From the NCBI RefSeq assembly GCF_000308415.1, contig NZ_BAFS01000173.1, positions 1-37,626 of the forward strand: a stretch of 37,626 nucleotides of DNA. Reading direction: 5' to 3'. Below are positions 8,405-15,701 of the stretch, piece by piece. Positions within the stretch are counted from its first letter, which is position 1. Each line of letters opens with the position of its first letter. The stretch is from Nocardia asiatica NBRC 100129 (GTDB lineage Bacteria; Actinomycetota; Actinomycetes; Mycobacteriales; Mycobacteriaceae). The notes under the pieces were generated by a model, which saw only the letters and a program-made list of their open reading frames with translations, had not been told where the DNA came from and searched no databases. A program made the translations under genes and the position numbers.

Positions 8405-8413
8405 GCGGGGCTC

Positions 8414-8457
8414 CTGTTCGCGAACAGAATGTCTCAGGCGTACGTCAGGTGGGTCAA
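8414..8457 (-). promoter_or_regulatory. Predicted promoter and 14-bp palindrome upstream of the ABC operon
   Basis: On the minus strand a TTGACC -35 (8452-8457) and a GACATT -10 (8428-8433) are separated by 18 bp. Between the -10 and the ribosome binding site lies CTGTTCG/CGAACAG (8414-8427), a perfect 14-bp palindrome at about the transcription start, a position suited to repression. No regulator gene is next to this operon. The palindrome is not the actinobacterial SOS box, in which the half-sites are arranged the other way round with a 4-bp spacer. Confidence 0.5.
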
Positions 8458-8653
8458 CGTTAGTGCGCTGAAAGAGCCTGCCGATCCCCAATTCTGGCGA
8501 TATCGCACGAAGAGGTCCCTGCCGCGCGGTAGCGGGAGAACCGGCTGATCTCCGCCGTCCGTTGGCCCAGCGAGGGGCTCCATGCCACGAAAAGATGCAT
8601 CGGTGCCTGAACGCCACCACAACGAGGGATGCCGGACGACCTTGCCTGAACGC

Positions 8654-9052
8654 TCAGCCCGACAGGGCGGCCGCCGCCGCGATCTTGTGATCGATGATCG
8701 GGGTTGCCGCGCCGGATACTCCGAGCGCACCGATAACGAGCCCGCCCGTGCGGATGAGCACACCCCCACCGTGTGGCACGACCGGATCTCCAGACGACAC
8801 GGCCCCGGGCAACAGATGCCCGGGGTCGTTGAGCGGGGCCATTTGAATGGTGTCGAAGCCGAGCGCGATCGCGGCGGCAGCCTTGCGTTGAGCGGAGTCG
8901 ATGGCGCGCAGCGGGGCGCCGGGCATGCGTGCGAACGCGATCGGATCGCCGTCGGCGTCGACCACTGCAATCGTGACGGTTTCCCCGCGGTCGGCGGCGG
9001 CCCGGCGGGCGGCGGCGACCACGGAATCGGCCTGCTCGAGCGAGATCGTCAT
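8654..9052 (-). CDS. GlcG/HbpS-family protein
   Basis: This 132-residue protein matches the GlcG/HbpS (Haem_degrading, formerly DUF336) family. It has an N-terminal helix with ADSVVAAARRAA, the strand VTIAVVDADGDPIAFARMPGA, the helix DSAQRKAAAAIALG, a mid-region PHGGGVLIRTGGLVIGALGVSGA and a closing HKIAAAAALS. Members are small cytoplasmic or secreted proteins that bind heme or cobalamin or sit beside oxidation operons. This copy has no signal peptide. It stands alone on the minus strand, with the ABC operon starting 250 bp downstream. The role of this copy is not known. Confidence 0.8.
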   Translation of the reverse strand: MTISLEQADSVVAAARRAAADRGETVTIAVVDADGDPIAFARMPGAPLRAIDSAQRKAAAAIALGFDTIQMAPLNDPGHLLPGAVSSGDPVVPHGGGVLIRTGGLVIGALGVSGAATPIIDHKIAAAAALSG

Positions 9053-9145
9053 GGTGTCCAGGATGACCTACCGACGGCGTATCCAGCCGACCGAGACTTT
9101 CTCCGGCGTTGATGTTTTCAGGTCGGCAGCGATCGGGAGTGCACT

Positions 9146-9185
9146 CGTCCGGGGTAGCCGTCACCTGGTGCGGCTACCCCGGACG
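9146..9185 (-). terminator. Strong hairpin terminator after the GlsB-like gene
   Basis: A perfect 14-bp stem, CGTCCGGGGTAGCC (9146-9159) with GGCTACCCCGGACG (9172-9185), encloses a 12-nt loop. It begins 9 bp beyond the GlsB-like stop codon. No U-tract follows on the minus strand, as is common in actinobacterial terminators. Confidence 0.75.
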
Positions 9186-9194
9186 CACGGGAGA

Positions 9195-9470
9195 TCAGCG
9201 CAATGCACCGCGCCGCCCGGTCACCAGCCCGACCAGGAACAGGAGGACAACCGCGCCGCCCAGGCAGGTGAAGAAGCTGAACCACAGCCCGCCGCCTTCG
9301 ACATCCACACCCAGCAGCTTCAGCAGGAACCCGCCCAGCAGGCCACCGATGACGCCGACGACGACATTGAGCAAGATGCCCTGCTGAGCGTCGGTTTTCA
9401 TGATCTTGCTGGCGATCCAGCCCGCGAGTCCGCCGATGATGATCCAGCCGAGAATTCCGAGTCCGAGCAT
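9195..9470 (-). CDS. GlsB/YeaQ/YmgE-family stress membrane protein
   Basis: The 91-residue protein is very hydrophobic, with three membrane segments. It shows the family pattern of a glycine-rich first helix (LGILGWIIIGGLAGWIA), a short polar loop KIMKTDAQQG, a second helix VVVGVIGGLLGGFLL and a third, FFTCLGGAVVLLFLVGLV. GlsB/YeaQ/YmgE proteins (transglycosylase-associated family) are small inner-membrane proteins induced by general stress; their biochemical role is unknown. The start at 9470 has AAGGAAG about 8 bp upstream. A SigF/SigB-like promoter lies 59 bp upstream and a strong terminator follows, so it is a single-gene stress unit. Confidence 0.88.
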   Translation of the reverse strand: MLGLGILGWIIIGGLAGWIASKIMKTDAQQGILLNVVVGVIGGLLGGFLLKLLGVDVEGGGLWFSFFTCLGGAVVLLFLVGLVTGRRGALR

Positions 9471-9528
9471 TGTGTTCTTCCTTTCATGCGATCCGACGCT
9501 CACGATGGAGCGTGCGTTCGGGCTCGAC

Positions 9529-9553
9529 ATACCCGCGCTGCTCACCGCCAATC
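9529..9553 (-). promoter_or_regulatory. SigF/SigB-type promoter of the GlsB-like gene
   Basis: On the minus strand GATT (9550-9553) and GGGTAT (9529-9534) are separated by exactly 15 bp. The actinobacterial general-stress sigma consensus is about G(G/T)TT-N15-17-GGGTA(T/C). The start codon is 58 bp further on. Confidence 0.65.
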
Positions 9554-9908
9554 AATTTGCACTGCCGCTTCATTCGCGGAGCAAGACGGCGCGCGACCGC
9601 AGACCGTTGCCGTGGCGCCGCTCCTGGGTGCGCGCCACCAACCCGATCGAATCCATCGTCGACCTCATGCGTGGAGACACCCGGCGGCGTGGATCGGCTC
9701 ACCCGGCCGTGCCCGTAGACCCGGACGACGGAGCCTGCGTTCGGGTGAGAAGCGCCGAGAGGTCACCGCGGGCGGCGACCACCGGCGAGGTCGGCGCGTC
9801 GGACATGCGTGACAGGCTTCGAGGACGGGCGAGGCCGGCGTGGCGAAGCCGGCGTTTCGCGAGGACACTGAGGACGTAGCGCCCAACTCGTCCCCAGGAG
9901 CACACGCG
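9554..9908. other. Intergenic stretch without convincing gene
   Basis: Together with the GlsB-like promoter region, this makes a 438-bp gap between the GlsB-like gene and the 132-residue protein gene. Open frames cross it, but none has a good ribosome binding site or recognisable motifs. A GTTT at 9858-9861 lies 15 bp from GACGTA, which is a poor match to the stress -10 element. A Shine-Dalgarno AGGAG at about 9895-9899 belongs to the downstream gene. Confidence 0.5.
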
Positions 9909-10307
9909 ATGGCAACCAACGGGCCTTTCGGCATCGATCCGGAAGAATTCGAACGCGCACTGCGTGGGGCGGGGACCGAACTCCGCGACCTGCTCGGGAA
10001 AGCGGGCGTATACCTGGATCGCATAGATCACGCCGGCGTCGGTTCACTGGCGTCGCTGCTCGGCCAGTTCGTCCAACCGCAGCCGCAGCGGCCACGTCCA
10101 CCGGAACCCGAGGGCGAGACGACCGGCGAGACCGGCAGCGGGGTGTGGGCGATCTACAGCATCGATGACACCGGCGAGGCCAGGGTCGACCAGGTCTTCC
10201 CCAGCGAGCTCGAGGCCTTGCGCGCGCATCGCGACAACACCGACGCCCGCCGTCGGGTGCGCTTCCTGCCCTACGGGGTTCCGGCGAGTGTGCTGGATGC
10301 GCCCTGA
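9909..10307 (+). CDS. Conserved hypothetical protein, 132 aa
   Basis: This 132-residue protein is not recognised as a characterised family. The start ATG 9909 has AGGAG about 9 bp upstream. Residues 1-55 look helical and acidic (DPEEFERALRGAGTELRDLLGKAG). A proline-rich linker (QPQPQRPRPPEPEGE) follows, and residues about 76-130 form an alpha/beta unit (VWAIYSIDDTGEARVDQVF, then a helix with LEALRAHRD, then VRFLPYG). No signal peptide or membrane segment is visible. It lies among small stress-type genes, but a clear stress promoter is lacking. Function is unknown. Confidence 0.7.
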   Translation: MATNGPFGIDPEEFERALRGAGTELRDLLGKAGVYLDRIDHAGVGSLASLLGQFVQPQPQRPRPPEPEGETTGETGSGVWAIYSIDDTGEARVDQVFPSELEALRAHRDNTDARRRVRFLPYGVPASVLDAP

Positions 10308-10401
10308 CGCTGCCTCGCCCGACTCGACAGCTCGGCCGAGCCGACGTCAGCGGCCTCGGTGCGAGAACCGACAGATCCGCGACCGCCGACAGTTCACCCG
10401 G

Positions 10402-10426
10402 GATTGAACGGCCACTTTCCGGGTAG
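10402..10426 (+). promoter_or_regulatory. SigF/SigB-type promoter of the DUF3072 gene
   Basis: GATT (10402-10405), a 15-bp spacer and GGGTAG (10421-10426) precede the DUF3072 start codon by 42 bp. This is the same layout as the elements at 9529-9553, 11799-11823 and 17619-17643. Confidence 0.62.
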
Positions 10427-10468
10427 GCGAGAGTCGAACACTTGTTCTGTCGAGCGGGAGGAGCGGCG

Positions 10469-10660
10469 ATGGCGCAGCCGAAACCGGAGAAGGATCCGGA
10501 TCAGTGGACCACCGGCGACGAGCCGATGACCGGCCCACAGGAGTCGTATCTACATACCCTGGCCCAGGAGGCGGGTGCGGAGGTGCCGGAGAAGCTGACC
10601 AAGGCGGAGGCGTCGCAGTTGATCGACGAGCTCCAGCAGCGCACCGGCCGCGGCGCCTGA
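10469..10660 (+). CDS. DUF3072-family small protein
   Basis: The 63-residue protein has the DUF3072 pattern: a charged N-terminus (KPEKDPDQWTTGDEPMT), then GPQESYLHTLAQEAG, then VPEKLTKAEASQLIDELQQRTGR. The C-terminal part resembles the helix-hairpin that ends in a KAEAS-x-x-I-D-x-L motif, as in small DUF3072/DUF3073-type actinobacterial proteins. The start at 10469 has GGGAGGAG about 6 bp upstream; a longer reading from 10442 would skip this site. It has its own stress-type promoter. It is cytoplasmic, with no catalytic residues evident and unknown function. Confidence 0.8.
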   Translation: MAQPKPEKDPDQWTTGDEPMTGPQESYLHTLAQEAGAEVPEKLTKAEASQLIDELQQRTGRGA

Positions 10661-10745
10661 TCGGCCCCGGCCGGGCAGCGTCACGGAACCGACGCCGACC
10701 GGCCGGACCGCCCGCCGACGATCCGAGGTACCTCGGATCTCGGCG

Positions 10746-11114
10746 CTACTGCTGCAGGACGGACAGCACGTTGCCCGCGGGGTCGGTGAACCACGCGATC
10801 AGGGGGCCACCACCGCGGTGAATGCCTTTCTCGTCCTGCTCGGCGAATTCGTAGCGTTCGAAGCGCACGCCGCGGCGGGTGAGTTCGTCCACGGCCGCCT
10901 CGATATCGGAGACCGGAAAATTCAGGACGGTGAAGGTTGCGGGCGTGTGGTCCGGTTTCGGGTACACCAGGACCGTGCCTCCGCCGCCGAGGTGGAGTTG
11001 CAGCATCCCGTTCTCCTCGGCGACCCGCAACTTCAGCGTCTCGGCGTAGAACTTCTCGGCCGCCCCGATGTCGTCCACCGAGAATCCACTGAACGCGCTG
11101 CTGTCGGTGAGCAT
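10746..11114 (-). CDS. VOC-family (glyoxalase-fold) protein, second of a pair
   Basis: This 122-residue protein is a vicinal-oxygen-chelate fold member. It has paired beta-alpha-beta-beta-beta units with [15 protein letters not shown] in the first half, [23 protein letters not shown] in the second, and the closing [14 protein letters not shown]. Proteins of this kind include glyoxalases, dioxygenases and antibiotic-binding proteins, and function cannot be told from fold alone. The start ATG 11114 shares one base with the upstream stop codon (TGATG), so translation is coupled to the preceding VOC gene. The pair is probably co-transcribed and may form a heteromer. Confidence 0.8.
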   Translation of the reverse strand: MLTDSSAFSGFSVDDIGAAEKFYAETLKLRVAEENGMLQLHLGGGGTVLVYPKPDHTPATFTVLNFPVSDIEAAVDELTRRGVRFERYEFAEQDEKGIHRGGGPLIAWFTDPAGNVLSVLQQ

Positions 11115-11512
11115 CACCGGCCTCCGTCGCTCATCTCGGCGCGGTGCTGCGGGCTCAGCTGAACGAGTTGAACGTAATTTCCGTCCGGGTCGATCGCGGT
11201 GGCGAACAGACTTCCGTCGCGATCGTCGAGCTCGGCCAGCCATCTCCCGCCGAGGTCATCGATGCGGCCCGCCACCGCCCGGGCGTCGTCCACCTCGACG
11301 TTCAGGATCACCCGGCCCGGCTCGGGATTCGCTGCCCCGACATCGTCACGGCTATCGATCATCACGTAGAAACCGCCGAAATCCAGGATGTCGTAGCCGG
11401 GCTCGCCGGGCGTGCGGTCGACCTTCGGCGCGAAGACCGCCGCGTACCAATCACGCAGGCGGGCGGGGTCGGTGCTGGACAACAACAGGCTGCCGATTGT
11501 GGGTGTAGTCAT
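11114..11512 (-). CDS. VOC-family (glyoxalase-fold) protein, first of a pair
   Basis: The 132-residue protein has VOC signatures: [17 protein letters not shown] in the first helix, [37 protein letters not shown], and the closing strand [18 protein letters not shown] with a DPDGN-x-x-x-L motif and a possible metal-site acid. The C-terminal ten residues ([11 protein letters not shown]) are an extra tail. The gene is translationally coupled to the next VOC gene by a TGATG overlap. No clear Shine-Dalgarno sequence precedes ATG 11512, so the message may be leaderless. The two paralogous copies differ strongly, so this is an old duplication. The substrate is unknown. Confidence 0.8.
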   Translation of the reverse strand: MTTPTIGSLLLSSTDPARLRDWYAAVFAPKVDRTPGEPGYDILDFGGFYVMIDSRDDVGAANPEPGRVILNVEVDDARAVAGRIDDLGGRWLAELDDRDGSLFATAIDPDGNYVQLVQLSPQHRAEMSDGGR

Positions 11513-11605
11513 ATCGAATAAGACGACACACGGCGGGCGAACTCATCGGTGCGGGCGGATATCCGGCGTGGATCTCCATTACGAGGTCAGCCGCTGTGAG
11601 CAGGT

Positions 11606-11770
11606 TCAGTCCGGCGATTGCCGCGGCTCGTCATCCGGGGAGGCGACGTCCGGCGCGACCTCCCGAGTCGCCATTCCACCGTCGCGCCCCTGATCGGTCG
11701 GGCCCGGTGCGACGCCCTTCGGCCGCTTCCTGTCCTTCTCGTCTTCGTCGCTGTCTCGTCCGTGTGACAT
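11606..11770 (-). CDS. Small highly charged protein, 54 aa
   Basis: The 54-residue protein is almost entirely hydrophilic and low in complexity (SHGRDSDEDEKDRKRPKG at the start, then Pro/Asp-rich). It is probably disordered and belongs to no family I recognise. The ATG at 11770 is preceded by AAGGAGG at ideal distance, and a SigF/SigB-like promoter lies 29 bp upstream. This supports a real gene although the reading frame alone would be unconvincing. It sits between the VOC pair and the fatty-acid-CoA ligase gene. Confidence 0.62.
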   Translation of the reverse strand: MSHGRDSDEDEKDRKRPKGVAPGPTDQGRDGGMATREVAPDVASPDDEPRQSPD

Positions 11771-11798
11771 GGCAGTCCTCCTTGGTTGTCGGATCGAA

Positions 11799-11823
11799 CT
11801 ACCCGCGCGGACCTGTCTCAATC
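11799..11823 (-). promoter_or_regulatory. SigF/SigB-type promoter of the 54-aa protein gene
   Basis: On the minus strand GATT (11820-11823), a 15-bp spacer and GGGTAG (11799-11804) lie just upstream of the AAGGAGG site. The hexamer and spacer are the same as at the DUF3072 gene. Confidence 0.62.
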
Positions 11824-12049
11824 CCGGAAGACAACTGCGCGGGCCGCCGTGCGGACGATGTCGGCCATGCGGTCCGGACGCATCCCGAAATCTCTCGAAT
11901 AGACCAGAACCGCCGTTTACTTTCAGTTATCGTACGGTGGCAGAGCAACCGCTCGACGGGAGACCAGGGATGTCGGCACGGCCGTGGTTCCGGAGCCCGT
12001 GCAGTCCGGGCGGTCGACCATCGACCGCTCCGTTCCACCGAGGAGCCGC

Positions 12050-13582
12050 ATGTACCCCGGCGCACACGTCGACCGATTTCCCGAGAAGCCAGCGGTTGTG
12101 CTCGCCGAGAGCGGCGAAGTGCTGACCTACCGGGAACTGGAGGACAACTCGGTTCGGCTCGCCCGGCACCTGCACGACGCGGGATTGCGCAAGGGCGATC
12201 ACGTCGCCCTGCTGTCCGGGAACGATCCGAAGGTCTACGAGGCCTACTGGGCAGCGTTGCGAACCGGGCTTTACATCACCGCGGTCAACCGGCACCTGTC
12301 GCCGAGCGAGATCAGCTACATCGTGAACGATTGCGGAGCACGGGCGCTGATCATGTCGGCCGGTCTCGCCGAGGCGGCCGAGCAGATCGTCGCGCAGACC
12401 CCGGCGGTCGAGATCCGGCTGGCCTTCGGCGGCCACGTACCGGGATACAAGTCCTACGAGGACGCCCGGGCGGCCGCCTCCCCCGAGCCGCTGCCGGACC
12501 AGCCGCGCGGCGCGGACATGCTCTACTCCTCCGGCACCACCGGACGTCCCAAGGGCATCAAGCAGCCGCTGCCGGACCGGCAGGTGGGCGACGCGCCCGG
12601 CGACACCTACACCGCGATCTTCGGCCCGCTCTACGGATTCGACTCCGAGACCGTCTACCTGTCTCCCGCCCCGCTCTATCACGCCGCACCGCTGCGCTTC
12701 GGCGGCGTGGTCCACGCGCTCGGCGGCACGCTCGTGGTGATGGAGAAATTCGACGCCGAGCAGGCATTGGCCGCGATCGAGCGCTACCGGGTGACCCACA
12801 GCCAGTGGGTGCCGACCATGTTCGTCCGGATGCTGAAACTGGACGAGGCCGTCCGCGCCCGCTACGACGTATCCAGCCTGCGGGTCGCCGTGCACGCCGC
12901 CGCCCCGTGCCCGGTCGACGTGAAACGGGCGATGATCGACTGGTGGGGCCCGATCCTGCACGAGTACTACGCCTCGACGGAGGCCAACGGCGCGACCTTC
13001 ATCGACAGCGATCAGTGGCTGCGTAAGCCGGGCTCGGTCGGTAAGGCCGGTCTGGGGACTATCCGAGTGTGCGGCGACGACGGTGCGGAACTTCCGGTCG
13101 GCGAGATCGGCACCGTCTATTTCGAACGCGACGAGGTTCCCTTCGCCTATCACAACGATCCCGCGAAGACAGCCGAAGCGGTCCACCCCGGCCATCCGAC
13201 CTGGACCACCACCGGCGACATCGGCTACGTCGACGAGGAAGGCTATCTGTTCCTCACCGACCGCAAAGCCTTCATGATCATCTCCGGTGGCGTGAACATC
13301 TATCCGCAAGAGGTGGAGGACGCGCTCGCCCTGCATCCGAAGGTGCTGGACGTGGCTGTGATCGGCGTGCCCGACGCGGAGATGGGTGAATCCGTCATGG
13401 CCGTCGTCCAGGCGGCGCCGGGCGCCGAACCCGGCTCCGCACTCGCCGCGGAACTGCGTGACTATCTGCGCGACCGCATCGCGCACTACAAAGTGCCCCG
13501 GAGTTTCGACTTCGCCGACGACCTGCCGCGAACCCCCACCGGCAAGCTGGTCAAGGGCAAACTCCGCCAACGCTACGTGTGA
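12050..13582 (+). CDS. Fatty-acid-CoA ligase (FadD-type AMP-binding enzyme)
   Basis: The 510-residue enzyme is an ANL-superfamily acyl-CoA synthetase. The ATP/AMP P-loop is YSSGTTGRPKG (159-169). The A5 motif is YYASTEANG, the A7 motif TGDIGYVDEEGYLFLTDRK and the hinge and A8 region MIISGGVNIYPQEVEDAL. The catalytic lysine is in PTGKLVKGKL near the C-terminus. It activates a carboxylate with ATP and loads it onto coenzyme A. The start chosen is ATG 12050, with GAGGAG about 8 bp upstream; an upstream start at 11984 lacks such a site. It resembles FadD4-like proteins of mycobacteria. It probably feeds the acyl-CoA dehydrogenase encoded at 15702. The acyl substrate is unknown. Confidence 0.9.
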   Translation: MYPGAHVDRFPEKPAVVLAESGEVLTYRELEDNSVRLARHLHDAGLRKGDHVALLSGNDPKVYEAYWAALRTGLYITAVNRHLSPSEISYIVNDCGARALIMSAGLAEAAEQIVAQTPAVEIRLAFGGHVPGYKSYEDARAAASPEPLPDQPRGADMLYSSGTTGRPKGIKQPLPDRQVGDAPGDTYTAIFGPLYGFDSETVYLSPAPLYHAAPLRFGGVVHALGGTLVVMEKFDAEQALAAIERYRVTHSQWVPTMFVRMLKLDEAVRARYDVSSLRVAVHAAAPCPVDVKRAMIDWWGPILHEYYASTEANGATFIDSDQWLRKPGSVGKAGLGTIRVCGDDGAELPVGEIGTVYFERDEVPFAYHNDPAKTAEAVHPGHPTWTTTGDIGYVDEEGYLFLTDRKAFMIISGGVNIYPQEVEDALALHPKVLDVAVIGVPDAEMGESVMAVVQAAPGAEPGSALAAELRDYLRDRIAHYKVPRSFDFADDLPRTPTGKLVKGKLRQRYV

Positions 13583-13596
13583 CCGGCCGCGGCCAG

Positions 13597-14553
13597 CTAG
13601 GCGACGAGAGCGAGGTGACCGGCCGTGACCTGGCCGGGATCGGCCGCTCGCGTCATCAGACGGGCGATGGCGTCGGCCACCCGGCCGGGCTGCTCGAGAA
13701 TCACCGAGTGTCCGGCGCCCTCGACCATCACGAAGTCGGAGTACTCGACGGCCGCGGCCATCGCCACCGAATGCGACGGCGGCGTCATCAGGTCGCCGGA
13801 TCCGCACAGCACCAGCGTGGGGATCCGCGAGAGGACCGCGAGCGCGTCGGTCCGGTCGTAGACCATGAAATCGCTCAGGAAGCTCGCCATGGTGACGATC
13901 GGCGTCTCGTTGCGCATCGCGTTGGCCAGTGCCAGCACCCGCGGGCTGACCGCGCGATCGCCGAACTCGGCGGTGCGGATGACGGGGGCGAAGAGTTTGC
14001 AGGCCAGGACTTTCGCGTGGTGCATCAGCCCCGGGGCGCGGCGGACGGCCGCCTGGAACGCGGAGACGACCGGGTTGCGCAGGAGCCGCCCGAAGCCCGC
14101 GTCGGCGAGCCCGCTCGCGGCGGTCGCCAGGAGCGCGACACCGGTGACGCGAGTGCCGATCTCGTGCGGGTACCGGGCGGCGTAGGTCAGCACGGTCATG
14201 CCGCCCATCGAGTGGCCGACGAGGACGACCGGCCCGGTGGGGACGACCACGTCGAGCACATCTCGCAGGTCGCGGCCGAGCTGGTCGAGGTTGTAGGTCA
14301 TCCGGGACGCCGCGGCGGAGTCGCCGTGGCCGCGGTGGTCGTAGCAGACCACCCGGGCGCCCGGGTATCGGCGCAGCAGCTCGTCGCGAACGTAGGTCCA
14401 GGACTCGGTGCGCAGACAATGGCCGTGCAAGAGGACGACGGTGCGGTCGGCGTCGCGCGGACCGTACTCGCGAACCGCGAGAGCGACGCCGTCGGCGGTC
14501 GCGACCGTGACGCGTCGTTCCGCCAGGGTGGGGACGGTGGTGCGGATCGACAT
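13597..14553 (-). CDS. Alpha/beta hydrolase
   Basis: This 318-residue protein has the alpha/beta hydrolase fold: oxyanion HG in VVLLHGHCL, nucleophile Ser in VLVGHSMGG, acid Asp in LVLCGSGDLMTPP and catalytic His in VEGAGHSVILEQPG. The start at 14553 has GGAGG about 6 bp upstream. It may hydrolyse an ester, lactone or thioester intermediate of the neighbouring acyl-CoA pathway. It lies 111 bp downstream of the XRE-TetR regulator gene on the same strand and may be co-transcribed with it. It is convergent with the fatty-acid-CoA ligase gene, with a 14-bp gap containing a GGCCGCGGCC palindrome. Confidence 0.88.
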   Translation of the reverse strand: MSIRTTVPTLAERRVTVATADGVALAVREYGPRDADRTVVLLHGHCLRTESWTYVRDELLRRYPGARVVCYDHRGHGDSAAASRMTYNLDQLGRDLRDVLDVVVPTGPVVLVGHSMGGMTVLTYAARYPHEIGTRVTGVALLATAASGLADAGFGRLLRNPVVSAFQAAVRRAPGLMHHAKVLACKLFAPVIRTAEFGDRAVSPRVLALANAMRNETPIVTMASFLSDFMVYDRTDALAVLSRIPTLVLCGSGDLMTPPSHSVAMAAAVEYSDFVMVEGAGHSVILEQPGRVADAIARLMTRAADPGQVTAGHLALVA

Positions 14554-14664
14554 GAGCGCCTCCGGTTCGCTGGCGGTGACGTGTTCAACTTTCCGCCTTG
14601 TTCGCCGCCGGCAGCAGGCCCCCGAGAGTGGGGGTCGGTTCCCCAAGGTGGAGCCGATCACCAC

Positions 14665-15546
14665 CTAGGTGGCAGCACGCTCCTGCGCCGGATCCACCCC
14701 GAGCACGCCCAGCGCGAAATCGCCGTACTGCGCAGCCACTTCCTCCGGTGTCGCCGGCCCGGTCTCGCGGAACCATTGCGGGATGCCGGTGCACATGGTG
14801 GCGATGGCACGCCCCGCGGCGCGGGTGTTGCGGGTGGCGATGCGGCCCTCGGCACGGGCCCGCGCGATCGCGTCGTCGAGGACGGCCTGGATGTCGCGCC
14901 GAGAGCGAGCGATCCGGGCGCGTTCACCCGGCGAGAGGCTGCGCATCTCGCTGGCGCCGATGAAGCCGAGCTCGCGGCGATGGGTGTGGAACAGGGCCAG
15001 GGCTTCGACGATCAGGCGCACCCGGTGGACGCTGTCGCGGCCCTCGGCGCGTGCGGCCCGTACGCGCCAGTGCAGTTCGTCCATGGTCAGGTCGAGGATG
15101 CGGACCAGCAACTCGTGCTTGTCCCGGTAGTGGTGGTAGAGGCCAGGCACGCTGGTGCCCGCCCGCCGGGCGAGGGCCCGCACGGTCGTCCCGTGGTAGC
15201 CGATCTCGACGAACGAGGCGAGGGCGGCGGCCAGCACCGGGTCGAGTTCCAGCGGCGCGAATTCCCGCCAGGGGCCGTGCGCGGCGGGAACGGGTTCGGC
15301 CGGTTCGGCGATCGGGCCGGCCGTGGCAGGACCAGCGCCGAGCAATTGGGTGACGGGCACGCCGAGCACATCGGACAGGCGGGTGAGCCGGGCGATCGAG
15401 ATCCCGGTCTTTCCGGTCTCCACGGCGCTCAGCGTCGCAGGGCTCACTCCCAGCCTGCGAGCCACTTCGCGCAGCGACAAGCCCGTCTCGCGGCGCGCGC
15501 GGCGAATCGCCGCGTGAGGTGCGGCGTGCTCCGCCTCTTTTCGCAT
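14665..15546 (-). CDS. XRE-TetR fusion transcriptional regulator
   Basis: The 293-residue protein joins two DNA-binding domains. Residues 11-67 form an XRE (Cro/CI) helix-turn-helix (LREVARRLGVSPATLSAVETG). After a Pro/Ala linker, residues 101-150 form a TetR helix-turn-helix (TVRALARRAGTSVPGLYHHYRDKHELLV). Residues 150-293 form the TetR ligand and dimer domain. The start codon lies inside a 14-bp-arm inverted repeat (15542-15574), so autorepression is very likely and the transcript is probably leaderless. It is divergent from the acyl-CoA dehydrogenase gene and followed by the hydrolase gene, so it likely governs both, with an acyl-CoA as plausible ligand. The double HTH is unusual but known in related actinobacteria. 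Confidence 0.85.
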   Translation of the reverse strand: MRKEAEHAAPHAAIRRARRETGLSLREVARRLGVSPATLSAVETGKTGISIARLTRLSDVLGVPVTQLLGAGPATAGPIAEPAEPVPAAHGPWREFAPLELDPVLAAALASFVEIGYHGTTVRALARRAGTSVPGLYHHYRDKHELLVRILDLTMDELHWRVRAARAEGRDSVHRVRLIVEALALFHTHRRELGFIGASEMRSLSPGERARIARSRRDIQAVLDDAIARARAEGRIATRNTRAAGRAIATMCTGIPQWFRETGPATPEEVAAQYGDFALGVLGVDPAQERAAT

Positions 15547-15574
15547 AGTGTTCAGGATAGCTGAACACTATGCG
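15542..15574. promoter_or_regulatory. Operator with 14-bp arms overlapping the XRE-TetR start codon
   Basis: CGCATAGTGTTCAG (15542-15555) and CTGAACACTATGCG (15561-15574) are perfectly inverted around a 5-bp spacer. On the minus strand a TATCCT -10 element (15554-15559) sits in the middle and ends 7 bp before the ATG. A protein bound here would cover the promoter, transcription start and start codon together. Confidence 0.85.
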
Positions 15575-15611
15575 CCAAGGAGAGTGAAGTACATCGTCGT
15601 CAGCCTGGGTT

Positions 15612-15640
15612 TTGACACCATCTCCGCGCAATGGGACAGT
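15612..15640 (+). promoter_or_regulatory. Candidate promoter of the acyl-CoA dehydrogenase gene
   Basis: TTGACA (15612-15617) is followed after 17 bp by GACAGT (15635-15640). The -35 is perfect and the -10 weak. CCATCT and AGATGG arms nearby may form a second, weaker operator. Confidence 0.4.
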
Positions 15641-15701
15641 GTCAGATGGAGCGATCGTTCGGTCATCTGACCGGGCTCCGAACGTCGAGGAGGAATACGC
15701 G

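Noticed and set aside
8414..8427. CTGTTCG/CGAACAG palindrome as an SOS (LexA) box
   Set aside because: The actinobacterial SOS box places TCGAAC before GTTCGA with a 4-bp gap; here the half-sites are reversed and abutting.
9505..9879. Plus-strand frame beginning MERAFGLDIPALL
   Set aside because: No ribosome binding site. It overlaps the GlsB-like stress promoter and turns into Arg-rich sequence without family signatures.
9858..9882. GTTT-N15-GACGTA as a stress promoter of the 132-aa gene
   Set aside because: The -10 hexamer matches GGGTAT too poorly to count with the four clear sites.
11927..14419. 830-codon minus-strand frame opposite the fatty-acid-CoA ligase and alpha/beta hydrolase
   Set aside because: It overlaps two well-supported genes and has Arg/Gly-rich composition without family signatures.
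14661..14672. CCACCTAGGTGG palindrome at the XRE-TetR stop codon
   Set aside because: Short perfect palindromes are frequent in such GC-rich DNA. It has no hairpin loop to act as a terminator and no regulatory position.
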